Positions 54,023-64,000 of a stretch of DNA of 64,000 nucleotides are shown here, piece after piece. The notes below the pieces were generated by a model. The model was not told the origin of the DNA and ran no database searches. It saw only the letters and a list, made by a program, of their open reading frames with translations. A program made the translations under genes and the position numbers. The stretch lies in contig CAJNDS010000075.1 of NCBI GenBank assembly GCA_905221605.1, forward strand, positions 153,501-217,500, given 5' to 3'. The stretch's first letter is position 1. Every line of letters starts with the position of its first letter. Origin of the DNA: Symbiodinium natans (taxonomy: Eukaryota > Sar > Dinophyceae > Suessiales > Symbiodiniaceae).

Positions 54023-54621
54023 GCCCTCACGTCCGAAAACCCTTAAACCCCAAACGGGCTCGGTTCTTGGCTGGCTTATTGTTGATAACGGATGTTCAAA
54101 CTGTGCGCTTGCGGCTTCAGACTTTAGGATTTTGCAAAGTCAGGACAACGGCAAAGTCCTTTCCAAAAAAGTTCTCGCAGAAGTTTAGAGCCGAGGCCGA
54201 CTGAGGGGCGGCGCCCAGGGCAAAGCCGGGCAAAGCGCGCGAAATCGCGGACTTCGAAGCTCCGGTCGTTTGCATCGCCTGGCCGCATGGCGACTAACTG
54301 GAAACAGCCTTTGAAACATCTTCAAGCATGTTCTGGGTTGGCTCAGGATTGGCCGGATTTAGGGGCTCTGGGACACAGAACCAACTCTCAGGCTCTCAGT
54401 CAGATCAGTCAGGTGTGAGGGACGTTAGGACTCCTGAGGTCGTTGTGAGGTGTTTTCAGGGTTTGGGGGCATTTGTTTCTTTCCGCACAAGCGGCTGCTG
54501 AGGGCTAGGGCAGCACTTTCGGTGACAGCATGGGACAGACAACGCATGCCTTCCGCGCTGTTGTGTTCTTGTCTCTCATACACTCAACACCCTCAACCCT
54601 ATGAATCCCAAATCGCCGCCA

Positions 54622-54689
54622 GATCGACCAAGGTGAATGGCAAAGATCCATTCAAAAAGCTGCGGTTCCCGCTGCCCTTCGGCATCTGA
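54622..54689 (+). CDS. Terminal exon candidate
   Basis: After GCCGCCAG the frame reads STKVNGKDPFKKLRFPLPFG to TGA 54687. Basic with strong codon bias. Partner exons are not identified. Confidence 0.4.
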
Positions 54690-54799
54690 GCTTGGGAAGT
54701 GCACCAGGCAATACCAGGCACTTCGAGTAGTCGAAAGGTGTCGAAAGTTTGTCAGATTTCGAGGGCACTGGCATCACAGAAGCCGGTCAAAGACTGATG

Positions 54800-54972
54800 G
54801 GCGAGCAGCCTCGAAAAAAGGCGGAGGGCCGCGGCACTTAGCTTGTGCATCGTGCAGGGAAACTACGGCCATGAAGCAACCGGTTTCGTGCTGCAGGGTG
54901 CGGTTCAAGCCGGATTGGATCCTCAGTCTCTGCACACCATGTGCGGAGAGCCTGAACTTTCGAGCGTTTTGA
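54800..54972 (+). CDS. 3' exon with paired Cys (possible zinc ribbon)
   Basis: The frame ends HLACASCRETTAMKQPVSCC, RVRFKPDWILSLCTPCAESL and NFRAF, TGA 54970. CxxC at each end and a central CC give a CxxC-x(12)-CC-x(13)-CxxC layout that could hold zinc (inference). It ends 56 bases before the start of the zinc-finger gene, same strand. Upstream splice sites are not settled. Confidence 0.45.
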
Positions 54973-55028
54973 GCTGTCTCTGTTAGAGGGGCCGCGCTCT
55001 GCGCTCAGCGAGCGGCCCTCTACGGCCA

Positions 55029-58000
55029 TGTCCGCCGATGCAGTGCCAGATGCGTTCAGCCAGGCACTTGCAGCAGCAGCTCAGCAGGCTCAGGAGGCTT
55101 CGTGCCAGCACCAAGAGGATGTCTGATGTTTGCGACCTTTTCTGTCAGAGAAACCTACTGTACTAAGTACTAAGGCTAAGGCACAAATGTTTATGGTTAG
55201 GGACGGGGCTACGCGCCGGGTTTGCTGCTTTTAGGTGGCACATGGTTGCACAGAACCTCTGAGGCAGTGGCTCAAGCGGCAGCGGCTCAAACAGCGGCAG
55301 CTCCCGCGCCGGAAGCTGGCGATGCGAACGGGGCGCTGGCTGCTTTTGCAGCAGCCGGGGCACACACCTCAGAATCCTCAGAATTCGAGCGGTTTCTACA
55401 GACCTTTCTCTCCCACTCCAAGTACGTCCACATTCTTCCTCTCTGAGGTTCCTGCGTTCCAAATGCTGGCACTGAACCCTCAGTTAGCTGCTGCCTATGG
55501 GGGTGCCGCCGTGCCGTCCTCGGGTGCCTCTTGCATCTGAAGCATCCTGAAACAGCTTGTCACTCAGGTGCCGCTCGTTGACCCAATGTAGGGCTCTTAG
55601 ATGCTCTTAGTATCTTTGAGTCATGACCATGTTGCAGGCATCTGAATAAGTTCGAGCTGCCAAGGTTCAAAGCTTAAAGTCATTTACAGTTTAAGGCCGT
55701 TCTGCTGAGCTGAAGCCACCTTGAGTCGAATCGAGCAGACTATTCACAACAAGTTTAGCTCAGCGTCAGGGCAATGGCCATGATATGCCATGAGAACCAA
55801 GGTATGCTCAGCTGCAAGCGAATGCCGCTGCACTGTGCGGCCTGCAGTAGACTCTGCAAGACTTCAGCTGGGTTTTGAGAACGTTCGCTCTTGAAAAGTT
55901 TCATTTTTTTGGGCAGGCTTTCACGGGCTCAGGTTCATCGCACAGTAGCTGCAACATGCTGCGCACCTGGAGTCTGAAACCAGGACCCCGGTTAAACCCC
56001 AGACTTGCAGGTACCAGTACGCAGCGTTGGCTGGCTTAACACAACAGACTGCTGGACTGGCGGAAGTGGCGCCAACGCCTGCAGCCGGAGTGGCGAAAGG
56101 CGAAAGTGGGCGTGGGAGTGTTTGACTATGTGCTCTTTGTTTTGCATGCAGCACGGCACATCGTCCCCATAGTGGTTCACGGGGCCGCACCCTAACTTGG
56201 TTACACAGTGGATCAACCACCTTTCAGTTCGTACATTGCCTTTGCAGCCCTCGTTTGCAAACTCACAAGTAGCTCCATTCTCAATCCAGCTCGAAAAGTT
56301 CCCCTACTCTCACAAAAGCTGCTCTTACGTGCAAGGCACTCCCCCAAGTAAAGACAGGCAAGTGAACAAAGTTCCTGAATACCTCGGAGGGTGGAATGCC
56401 GGCAAACAAGCGTTGCACTGAGACATCCTCTCGACAAGTCCCACACACTTGAAAGGGCCCCAAAACCTTCACTCGAAAGCCCGGCCCCAAATCAAGTCAA
56501 GACCGCATAGAGCTAAACCATAGCAGTAAGAGTCGCAATGACGAGGCAAACGCCCCCAATGGCCATCAAACGCCTAAACCTACAGGCAGTCCCTCTTGGG
56601 TGAAGCCTGGAGACTGGAACTGCAAAAGCTGCGGCGATCTGCAGTTCGCTAGGAACAGCAAGCGCGGCGCTCGGTGCAGCCGTACACAAGCTCAATGCGC
56701 CGGTGCTTGTCTGTCTGCTTGCCTGGCTGCCTGTGTCCGTGTGTATGGCACCGCCACATGACATTGAGCTTTAACCTATGCTGGCTCCTGTGATTGATGG
56801 GCCAGATGCCGGCGTTGTGGTGCCGACAAGCCCTCCGAAGCCGAGATTGCGGCCCAGGTGCCGGTCTTTGGGGGCTTAGGGATGTTGAGTAGAGATTGCC
56901 CCTAAGTAGCCCGTCCGCTTCAAGCACAAGCCGCGATTCAAGCACTCCCGGTCCAAGCACAACGCACGCGATATCATGCGATTCAAGCGCAAATTCTGAG
57001 TTCAAACACAATGCCTGATTCAAGCACTGGCGATTCAAGCACTACAAACGATGCCAGAAAAGCCGAAGTTTCCTAAAACCCCTGAACCCAAAACCCCCGG
57101 AAAGCCTCAAAGCCCTTAAGTATGACCACCCGTGCCTGAGAACCTTAACCCGTGTGCAAACCCCCTAAACTCTAAAGCCCCAACAACCTGCCAACCCTAA
57201 AAGCCGTAAATCCTATCCCCTACAAGCCAGAAACATCCATAAACACCCCGCAAAAACCCTAACCTTAAAAGTCAAGAGAGAGACCTGGGGTGGAGGTGCA
57301 GAATCGCCAGTTAGGGTTTTGGGTTTAGGGTTGAAGAGCACGAATCCCGCCGAGCCGCGTCAGTGCCCGAATCCCGTTTGCGCGAATCTGCCATCCGGTT
57401 CTCGAATCCACATGTGCGCGAATCGGTCTCAAAATCCCCACTCCCTAAAGCTCTGCCCGGAAGCGTCCCCAAACCTTGAGCGACCGTGCTCTGCACGATG
57501 CAAGCAGACTGCGCCCGATCAACAAAAACGGTCTGCCTCACATGGGCATTGTTGGACCATTGACACACACACACACACACTAAAACCATCTAAGCCAGGT
57601 TTAAGATCTCAACATATTCGGCCTTGTGGCCAAACGAGCATCGGTCAAAGGTTGCCGCGGACCTACAGGGAACCCAAAGCCCCCAAGGCCTGAAAAGCGC
57701 ATAAACTTATGCAAAGCTCAGAAGCCCTCGAAAGCCGAAAAAGCAGGCTACGGCCACTGCAGCTGCAGCTACTTTGGGGCTGAGCAGCTCAGTCGCCCTT
57801 GCGCCGATTCATGGAGCACATGGAGCTTGTAGCTTGCGGGGTTTGCGTTTAGGACTTCTGCGGCATGCCATATTTGTTGTGTTTCGGGCTGAGGCTGAGC
57901 TTTAATACAAGGAATAATACATTGACAAGGATAATTTCTGATCCACTTTTTGAACTGCTTGTGTGGCAGGGCCTACAGATGCGACCTGGCGACTGGATTT

Positions 58001-61000
58001 GTACAGCTTGCGGTGATCACGTCTTCGCCAAGAACACCTCCTGCCGGAAGTGTGGTCAAGCCTGGCACGATTGCAGGGGATGTGAAGTGGGGCCCATTTC
58101 TGATATTTTCGTCGTGCTTGCAGTTCCTTGAAAGTGCTGCCAATTATACTGAAAAAATCTGCTGGAACCCCTCCTGCCAGGCTATCTGCTAGTGTTGGCG
58201 ACGAGCATATCTGTTGTAGCTGCTGCCTGAACAGTTGTGACTGCCAGTTTGGCCAGGAACACCACGTCCCAACGGCGTCGTGTACTTCCGACATGTCTTA
58301 CACCCGTACCACTCACGGATCCAAAACTGTCAGCTCCAATCCGCCCCGCAGTAAAAGGATGTATCTTCCAGGACGGCCCTGGCTGGTGCCGCTGGTGCCG
58401 CTGGTCGCACGTCATCCGCCTCACCCTAAGGCCCTCAGATCTTCGACAATGGAGCCCGGAAAGCAAGATAAGAATGCTGGACTCCGGGCTCAAGCCTTCC
58501 TTGCAGAATTCATGTCTCACAATATTTGTGACATTTGTGCAACCCGAAACCTTTCCTGTCGTGACCCTCGACCCCCGTGAACTGTGGCACATATTGGCCT
58601 AGGCTGCGCGTGATGGAGACTGGAATTGCAAGATGTGTCGCTCGACTGCATCTGGTTGCGAGTACAGGAAAAACTTCGCTTCCGTCGCACACCGCGAAGC
58701 CAGATGATGAGTATAGGAATAGACAGTATGGGCTCCATGCATGTAGTGCCTCTAAGTCCGTGTGGAAATTGTGTCCTAGTGGTTGATAATGGTTTTTGTA
58801 TCCGCTAAGAGGCCTCAGAATATGAAATACTGCATTTGTCTAGCCTACTGGCTCTTATTCTTAGGAAGTTAACAGGGCTTATTTGGGCTTCTTTGGAAGC
58901 CTGGGTACGATTGTAATTACAAAGCTCACGAACCACCCATGAACCACTTTCCCTTGGTCCTTTGGTGAATTAGTATTTAAGTTTCATTCATCCGTTCGCT
59001 TCCTAATATAATGGGGGAGTGAGCGAACAGCCGATAGAATAATTTCGCGATTGCGAGGGGGGGGAGCCGGACTTGCCTCCATGTTTGATCATGTTTGGGG
59101 GTCGGTCAAACCTTGCTAGAGAACACCGATTTGCAGCCGCAACTTGGGTAGGGCTTCAAAAAGCCCATTGAGCGACTTGCCAGTCGGAAGTTGCGGCTCC
59201 AACAGCCTCTGGTGTGTAGGGGAAGAAAACAGATGGGCCTTTTCGTAACTGCAGGAAGCTCCATAAATGTGGACCTTGTCTGCCATCCGCAGCCAGCCGT
59301 GTTTTTAAGTTTCCTCATCCCCCCCATGTTCAGCCCAAGGCTGGTTACATCATACGACGATGTCATAGGACATACGATGCTACTTCAGCACAATTGGGGG
59401 GGGTTACAGCATCCATTCCACCCTGCCTCCCCCTGCTTTAACGGCTAAACTCGAAGGGTGTGCTCAAGGGTGGGTGTGTTCCTGCATGCGCGTCACCAGT
59501 TCAGTACTTGTACCCATGCCGCTGCCCCAAGATGGTCCCAAACTGCCGGCTAAATTGATGGTAGCAGCGAGAAATTGGAGCGTGAGGAAGCCCACACCGC
59601 AAGCACACCAGTGGATTGAACGACAGCCGGCAAAAGTGGGCAGTCGGTACTACCACGGTCAAATGCGGCAAACGCAGTATCTGGCTCAATGCTGTCGGCG
59701 CGCTGCGGAGGAAGTACTTGCAGAAAAATTGGCACGAAGAAGGGGCGAAGAAACCGAGATCGATGCGAGGGCGGACGAGAAATAGGATGGGCACATTGAG
59801 TCACACCTAACCACGAATAATAGCAGGTGGTAATTTCATCCGCTCTCGCGAGGTCCAGGTGCAAGGTGAGGACACAACCCCAACACCCCCAGGCCTACAT
59901 AGAACTAAGATCCCAGGTGGATGGGGTTTTGGGGGATTTTGGGGGCCGCGGGCCAAGCAACGGCTTGGTTTAGGGCGGCCGGTGTGGAGACACCGCCCCA
60001 TCGGCCTTGCAGAAACTTGTCTGACTACTTTGTTCCCCAGCCTTCAATCCTGACCCCCGAAGGTGGAGATCTTCAGTTTGCACGCAATGCCACCTGCAGG
60101 CAGATTGCTGAGAATAAGGAGGGTTGCGGTTTAGACTGTATTGACTCATCTAGACTCCAGACCCTGTTTGAGGCTGGAAAGTTTGTAGGGACTTCGGACT
60201 TTGGGCCTCAGAGGTTTTCCTGTTGAGGCGTTTAGGAATTTACTTTCTCTCCGCAGAGTGGGTTATAGCTTTGTTTGCATCCTTTGGCTTGGTACCAGTA
60301 GGATTCACTAGGACTCAGTAGGAGGAGTGGAGGAGGAGCTGCGACGCTGAAGTGCGGTTGAAGGTGACTGGGACCGCCGCCGGTCCTTAATCCCAAAGCT
60401 TCAAACCCAATAAACGGCCCTAAGCCCATAGAAGCCCAAAATCATCCCAAGCCCCAACCTAAAAAACCCTGAACCCTAAAGTCCTACAGCCTTCAACACC
60501 TCAAAAAAGGGTAGAGTCTGGTGCAGGCGGTGCGGCACGGAGAAGCCTGCCGACGCGGGTCTAACACCGGCCGTGGCGCCCTCGGCCACCTTCATAATCA
60601 TTCATAATTCATATTTCATACGAATTAGGTGTTAGGATGCTTCAGGTCTTCAAGGTTGGGGGGCTTTGAGGGTTTAGGAGTTGGAGCCCACGGGCGAGGG
60701 GTATCTAGATAGAATTCTCTAGAAGCTTGATGCTTGTGATGTTCTAGCGTTCGGGTTGTGACATGCAAGGCCTTGGGTGTAGGACTTTGAGGTTGGTTTA
60801 GGTTGAGATGTCGTAGTTTGCGCGCTGGGGGGGGGGGGGGGCTGGGGATTCCTTTCCCAGACCCGGGGTTTAGGCCGTTCCTAAGCCCTTAGCCTGCGTC
60901 TCAGGTAGCGACAGCACCTGCATCACCCTACGCCGCCAGGGGCAAAGACATTCCGGCGGGCTGTAGGAATGTTTGGAAAAGAAGGTTAGAGCCAGGGCAT

Positions 61001-62894
61001 GGAGTTTAGGGTTTTGGGTTCACTAAGGTTTCCAGTCAAGGAACGTGTCAACTACCCGAAAGTGGTACAAAGAAGGACGGCATGAGGCTCCTTGACAAGG
61101 GGGCCACAGTCCGATCAATCCCAAGCAGCAGCAAGAAACCTCCATGGCACAGGGCAAGTCCACACAGAACCTTCTCCCTAAGCCACCCGAACCAACAAGA
61201 CTTGCTTTTTCGATCGGTTGTTTGGATGCATTTTATAAACCATCGGTAAGTCCTCAACCAACAAGATCTGTTTTTGCCAACTCTGACAACGGCTGTTACA
61301 GAGGGGCTGGTTCTGTGAAGATCGGCGTTTCGCTGAGGCACGGGTGCCCGGGGGCGATCTGCGCCCTGGAGATTGGATGTGCCCTCGATGTGGAGCTGCA
61401 GCCCTACGGTGGCCTTATTGCGACAATGTGACAATGTGGCATCCTGCACTTCCCGCTGAGGACCATGTCTTCGCCAGAAACGAGCACTGCAGGCCGGTCA
61501 GTTTGGTGGTGGTCAGGTCAGATGCATTTGTGGCTGCCTTTAAACTATCTTTTGTGCCTCATCTTTGGAGATGTTTAGAGACTCGTGAATTGGAGCTTTC
61601 GCTGGGTTTGTACTATGTACGGAGCTGGTAGTGTGCGTAAAGTGTTATCATAATCTTTGTTATGTGTGATTGTATTCCTAATTCGAGAAATGACGACAAG
61701 GGCCTCCATTTGTCCAATTGCTGACAAGCAGTTGCGCTTCTACACTCGTTGCTGGCAATCAGGAGGTGCGGACAAACTCGCCCTACTGGCCACGACATGG
61801 CAGCTATGGCGGCAGCCGGCACACTGCCTCCCACAGTGGCTGCAGCAAAGGACTCAGGTGAGTTTTCATTGAGACTTCGCTGCCTGCGTAGTTGCTACAA
61901 CGATAACGATGTGAGAAGCAGCTGTTCGTTTTGAAAGGCTGAGAAATCGAGGGAGGGGCCTTAAGTCTCGTTGCAACCCATCCCTCCGTCCACCCCGGAT
62001 ATCCGCGGTTGGGCGGGCAGCTTTGAAGCACAAACCAGCCCGAGTTGGCACGGCACCTTTCTGGCCCAACACTGTCCCAAAGCATGATTCTCACAGGGAT
62101 GGCTCTGGCCTGCGTGTTCCTGTGGATTCATGTCGGGGCTGACAATGAGAGAGTGAGAATGAGCGAATGGAGTGAGTGAGTCACAGGCTCAGTGGGTGAT
62201 CGAGTGCATGCTTGAGCAAGTGCCTGCAAGGTGCGCAAGCGGTTGCACGCAAAAAACCCTAAACCCAGCTCTTCGAGCGCACCCCCGACCTCGTCCCCGC
62301 GTGGTGACAAAAGAAGCCGCCGCCTCTTATGTATGAAAAGGGTATCGATAGGGACTGCGCAGGGACCCCCGCTAAAACTTGTTCATGGGTCATGTCGTGG
62401 TGTGGCGTTCTGATTGGTGGGCCCCCCTCGATCCTCATGCCAGGCTGGATTTCCCACTTTTTTTCACTGAGGATCTTGCTCTACACCTTTCGAACCCTAA
62501 ACTTTAAACACAGTTAGGAGTCCAATTTGGTTTAATTCAGGGATCAGAATATCTTCAAAAGTTTTCGTCAGAACGAAGCAAAGGATGCCACTACAATGCG
62601 ACTTAACATGCTAAAACATCTAAGCTAGTTGGGCCTGATTGCCCTCATTCGTTCTTTCTTGTACCAAATTTGCAGACGGCTGAGTCCCGGATGATTCTGT
62701 ACCTCCGAAGTTCGAGAGCCTCGGATGTTGCCAACGCACAAGTTTGCAGCAAAAACAAGCACCTCTAAACCCTCAACCATAAAACCCTAAACCCTAAACC
62801 CGGAAACCCTCAGGGCCGGCCAGACATGAAGCCGGGAGACTGGCAGTGCCCAAAGTGCCACGACCTGGTCTTCGCCAGGAATTCCTCGCACTGC
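55029..62894 (+). CDS. Multi RanBP2-type zinc-finger protein, at least 17 exons, 3' end unresolved
   Basis: ATG 55029 opens MSADAVPDAFSQALAAAAQQ. Exons: 55029-55100, 55264 to about 55350, 55449-55523, 56586-56673, 56806-56857, 57744-57824, 57970-58064, 58372-58417, 58603-58636, 60063-60099, 60527-60572, 60905-60962, 61321-61394, 61461-61492, 61763-61857, 62269-62330 and 62814-62894. Phases match from 55449 on. Five fingers follow the RanBP2 pattern W-x-C-x2-C-x4-F-x2-N-x(2,6)-C-x2-C: KPGDWNCKSCGDLQFARN, RPGDWICTACGDHVFAKN, DGDWNCKMCGDLQFARN, RPGDWMCPRCGDHVFARN and KPGDWQCPKCHDLVFARN; most continue CRRCG or CRKCG. Linkers are Ala/Pro/Ser-rich (QATATAAAATLGLSSSVALA; VATAPASPYAARGK). Members of this family such as ZRANB2 bind single-stranded RNA. 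GC donors occur at least five times. The fourth Cys of finger 5 must come from a later exon. Confidence 0.8.
60827..60841. repeat. Poly-G run of 15 in a zinc-finger-gene intron
   Basis: Fifteen G in a row, followed by GGTTTAGGCCG and CTAAGCCCTTAGCC before the acceptor CGTCTCAG. Confidence 0.9.
62760..62812. repeat. CCCTAAA-type tract before zinc-finger-5 exon
   Basis: AAACCCTCAACCATAAAACC then CCTAAACCCTAAACCCGG and AAACCCTCAG, ending at the splice acceptor of the exon at 62814. Confidence 0.9.
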
Positions 62895-62904
62895 CCTCAA
62901 CCTT

Positions 62905-62948
62905 GGGGTTTAGGGTTTAGGGTTTCGGGTTTAGGGTTTAGGGTTCAG
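62905..62948. repeat. TTTAGGG-type tract after zinc-finger-5 exon
   Basis: GGGGTTTAGGGTTTAGGG then TTTCGGGTTTAGGGTTTAGG and GTTCAGG follow the exon directly. With the preceding tract, the exon is bracketed by complementary telomere-like sequences. Confidence 0.9.
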
Positions 62949-63455
62949 GCTGGTTCCAGATGGTTCAAGGTTCATGGAGGAGCAAAAGCATTGCCAGAGT
63001 AGGACTTCCGAGCACGTTGCAGACATACCTAGAAGGGAGTTGAAGGTCACAAGGGCAGAAGGCCTGGTCCTGTGTTTTTATGCCTCTGTATCAGGTAGGG
63101 GCGAGGGATCGAGGCATGCACTCAGGGTTCGGATGTTCCAAAGGGCTTTAGGGTGATGGCCTGGGGCCTTCGTCGAGTCCTCGGCAGGATTAGAGGTTTT
63201 GCATGAAGTTGTCGAATGCTGCTGCACTTGCTGCTGCACTTCAAAGTCGAGTTTGCCCCCGCGGCTTCAGGACCAGGTGCATGAATGTGTTCGAAGGCAG
63301 AACCCCCAAAAACGCAGCCAAGTGACGGTTTTTGGGCAGTATTGTGGCTAGGGCATAGACGTTGTTTCGGATTCTGAGCTTCTGCCTTTTCCAGAAACCC
63401 TTCAAAGCGAACACTGAGCCGACGCTTTGTGGGATGCATATAATATGCCTTTTGC

Positions 63456-63474
63456 GAGAGAGAGAGAGAGAGAG
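63456..63474. repeat. (GA)n microsatellite
   Basis: GAGAGAGAGAGAGAGAGAG followed by TGAAC and an A-run. Confidence 0.95.
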
Positions 63475-63612
63475 TGAACAAAAAAATGACCTAACCACTT
63501 CCTCTCTTTCCGGCGTGAACTTGATGAGCTCGGCAGGGGAGGGCGGAGGGGAGGGGCGAGTGCAGCACATCAATTGGGGGAAGGGGCGTTTCGACATCAA
63601 CCCCCCGTGATC

Positions 63613-63761
63613 TCAAGTATGGCATCCGAGGTGCCGTCGATGTGGAACTGCCAAGCCCGAGCAGGATCGGGATCGCTCGCCCGGGCTTTAGCTTCAGCTC
63701 CAAATGGGGTCAAGGGTTTACTGCAGTGCAGCCGCAACGGCACTGGGATTACAAATTCTGA
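63613..63761 (+). CDS. 3' exon candidate, possibly of the zinc-finger gene
   Basis: After GATCTCAAG the frame reads YGIRGAVDVELPSPSRIGIA, RPGFSFSSKWGQGFTAVQPQ and RHWDYKF to TGA 63759. An acceptor at 63628 (CATCCGAG) would keep phase with the end of finger 5. The frame is open upstream to about 63530. It lacks the expected CxxCG, so membership is unsure. Confidence 0.4.
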
Positions 63762-63914
63762 CACCAAGCCGAACGCGCAAAGTCTTTGCAAAACATTTCC
63801 TTGCGGAATATTCGCGGAAGATGTATTTCGGGACATCTTTGTGTGGCTAACAAAGATTCTTATAACTTGTAACTGTAACCGGCTTCTTGGTGACCGACCC
63901 AGGCTCCCCTAAAG

Positions 63915-64000
63915 CCCACTGCATCTGAGGCGAAGCCCGGTGCGATAAGAGGCCTCCACTGGCCGGCGTCCGTGCTGGCCTTGGGAAACTCTTGTGATAG
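63915..64000 (+). CDS. Exon running off the window end
   Basis: After CCCCTAAAG the frame reads PTASEAKPGAIRGLHWPASV and LALGNSCD without a stop to the last base. The Ala/Pro/Lys text is like the zinc-finger linkers, so the array gene may continue beyond the window. Confidence 0.4.

Overview
The window looks like nuclear DNA of a dinoflagellate or a close alveolate relative (inference, moderate confidence). Direct evidence: arrays and scraps of the TTTAGGG/CCCTAAA telomere-type repeat, genes cut into short exons by short introns, 5' splice sites that often read GC and sometimes GA instead of GT, and nearly all readable genes on the + strand. No operons, ribosome-binding sites, rRNA, tRNA or CRISPR arrays were seen. 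Long open frames are rare. I therefore built gene models by hand, looking for G/C-ending-codon exons bounded by AG acceptors and GT/GC/GA donors and requiring the reading phase to be kept across each intron. Exon ends are predictions without transcript support, and the chosen splice sites were partly selected because they keep phase.

Layout. 0-2 kb: a six-exon ATP-grasp-fold enzyme. 2-13 kb: five small spliced genes of unknown family plus isolated exons and tandem repeats. 13.5-16.7 kb: a repeat block holding CCCTCAA and CCCTAAA arrays, about 0.94 kb of CCCCAAAA/CCCCAAA, another CCCTAAA array, a degenerate ~70-bp tandem repeat and 0.9 kb of trinucleotide repeat. 17-43 kb: a run of mostly + strand small spliced genes, many with a stop codon reached in phase. 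43.2-44.3 kb: no recognisable gene. 44.3-47.2 kb: a gene with the first half of a PX (phosphoinositide-binding) domain, followed by hydrophobic exons. 47-55 kb: tightly packed small genes, including a secreted-type protein and a membrane protein with a cold-shock-like domain. 55-64 kb: one long gene encoding at least five RanBP2-type zinc fingers joined by Ala/Pro-rich linkers.

How it fits together. Only four products can be tied to known folds: ATP-grasp, PX, cold-shock-like OB fold and RanBP2 zinc fingers. The last two suggest RNA binding. The other models have no family I recognise. The most unusual feature is the association of telomere-like sequence with introns: G-rich TTTAGGG-type sequence tends to follow 5' splice sites and C-rich CCCTAAA-type sequence tends to precede 3' splice sites, so many introns carry complementary ends.
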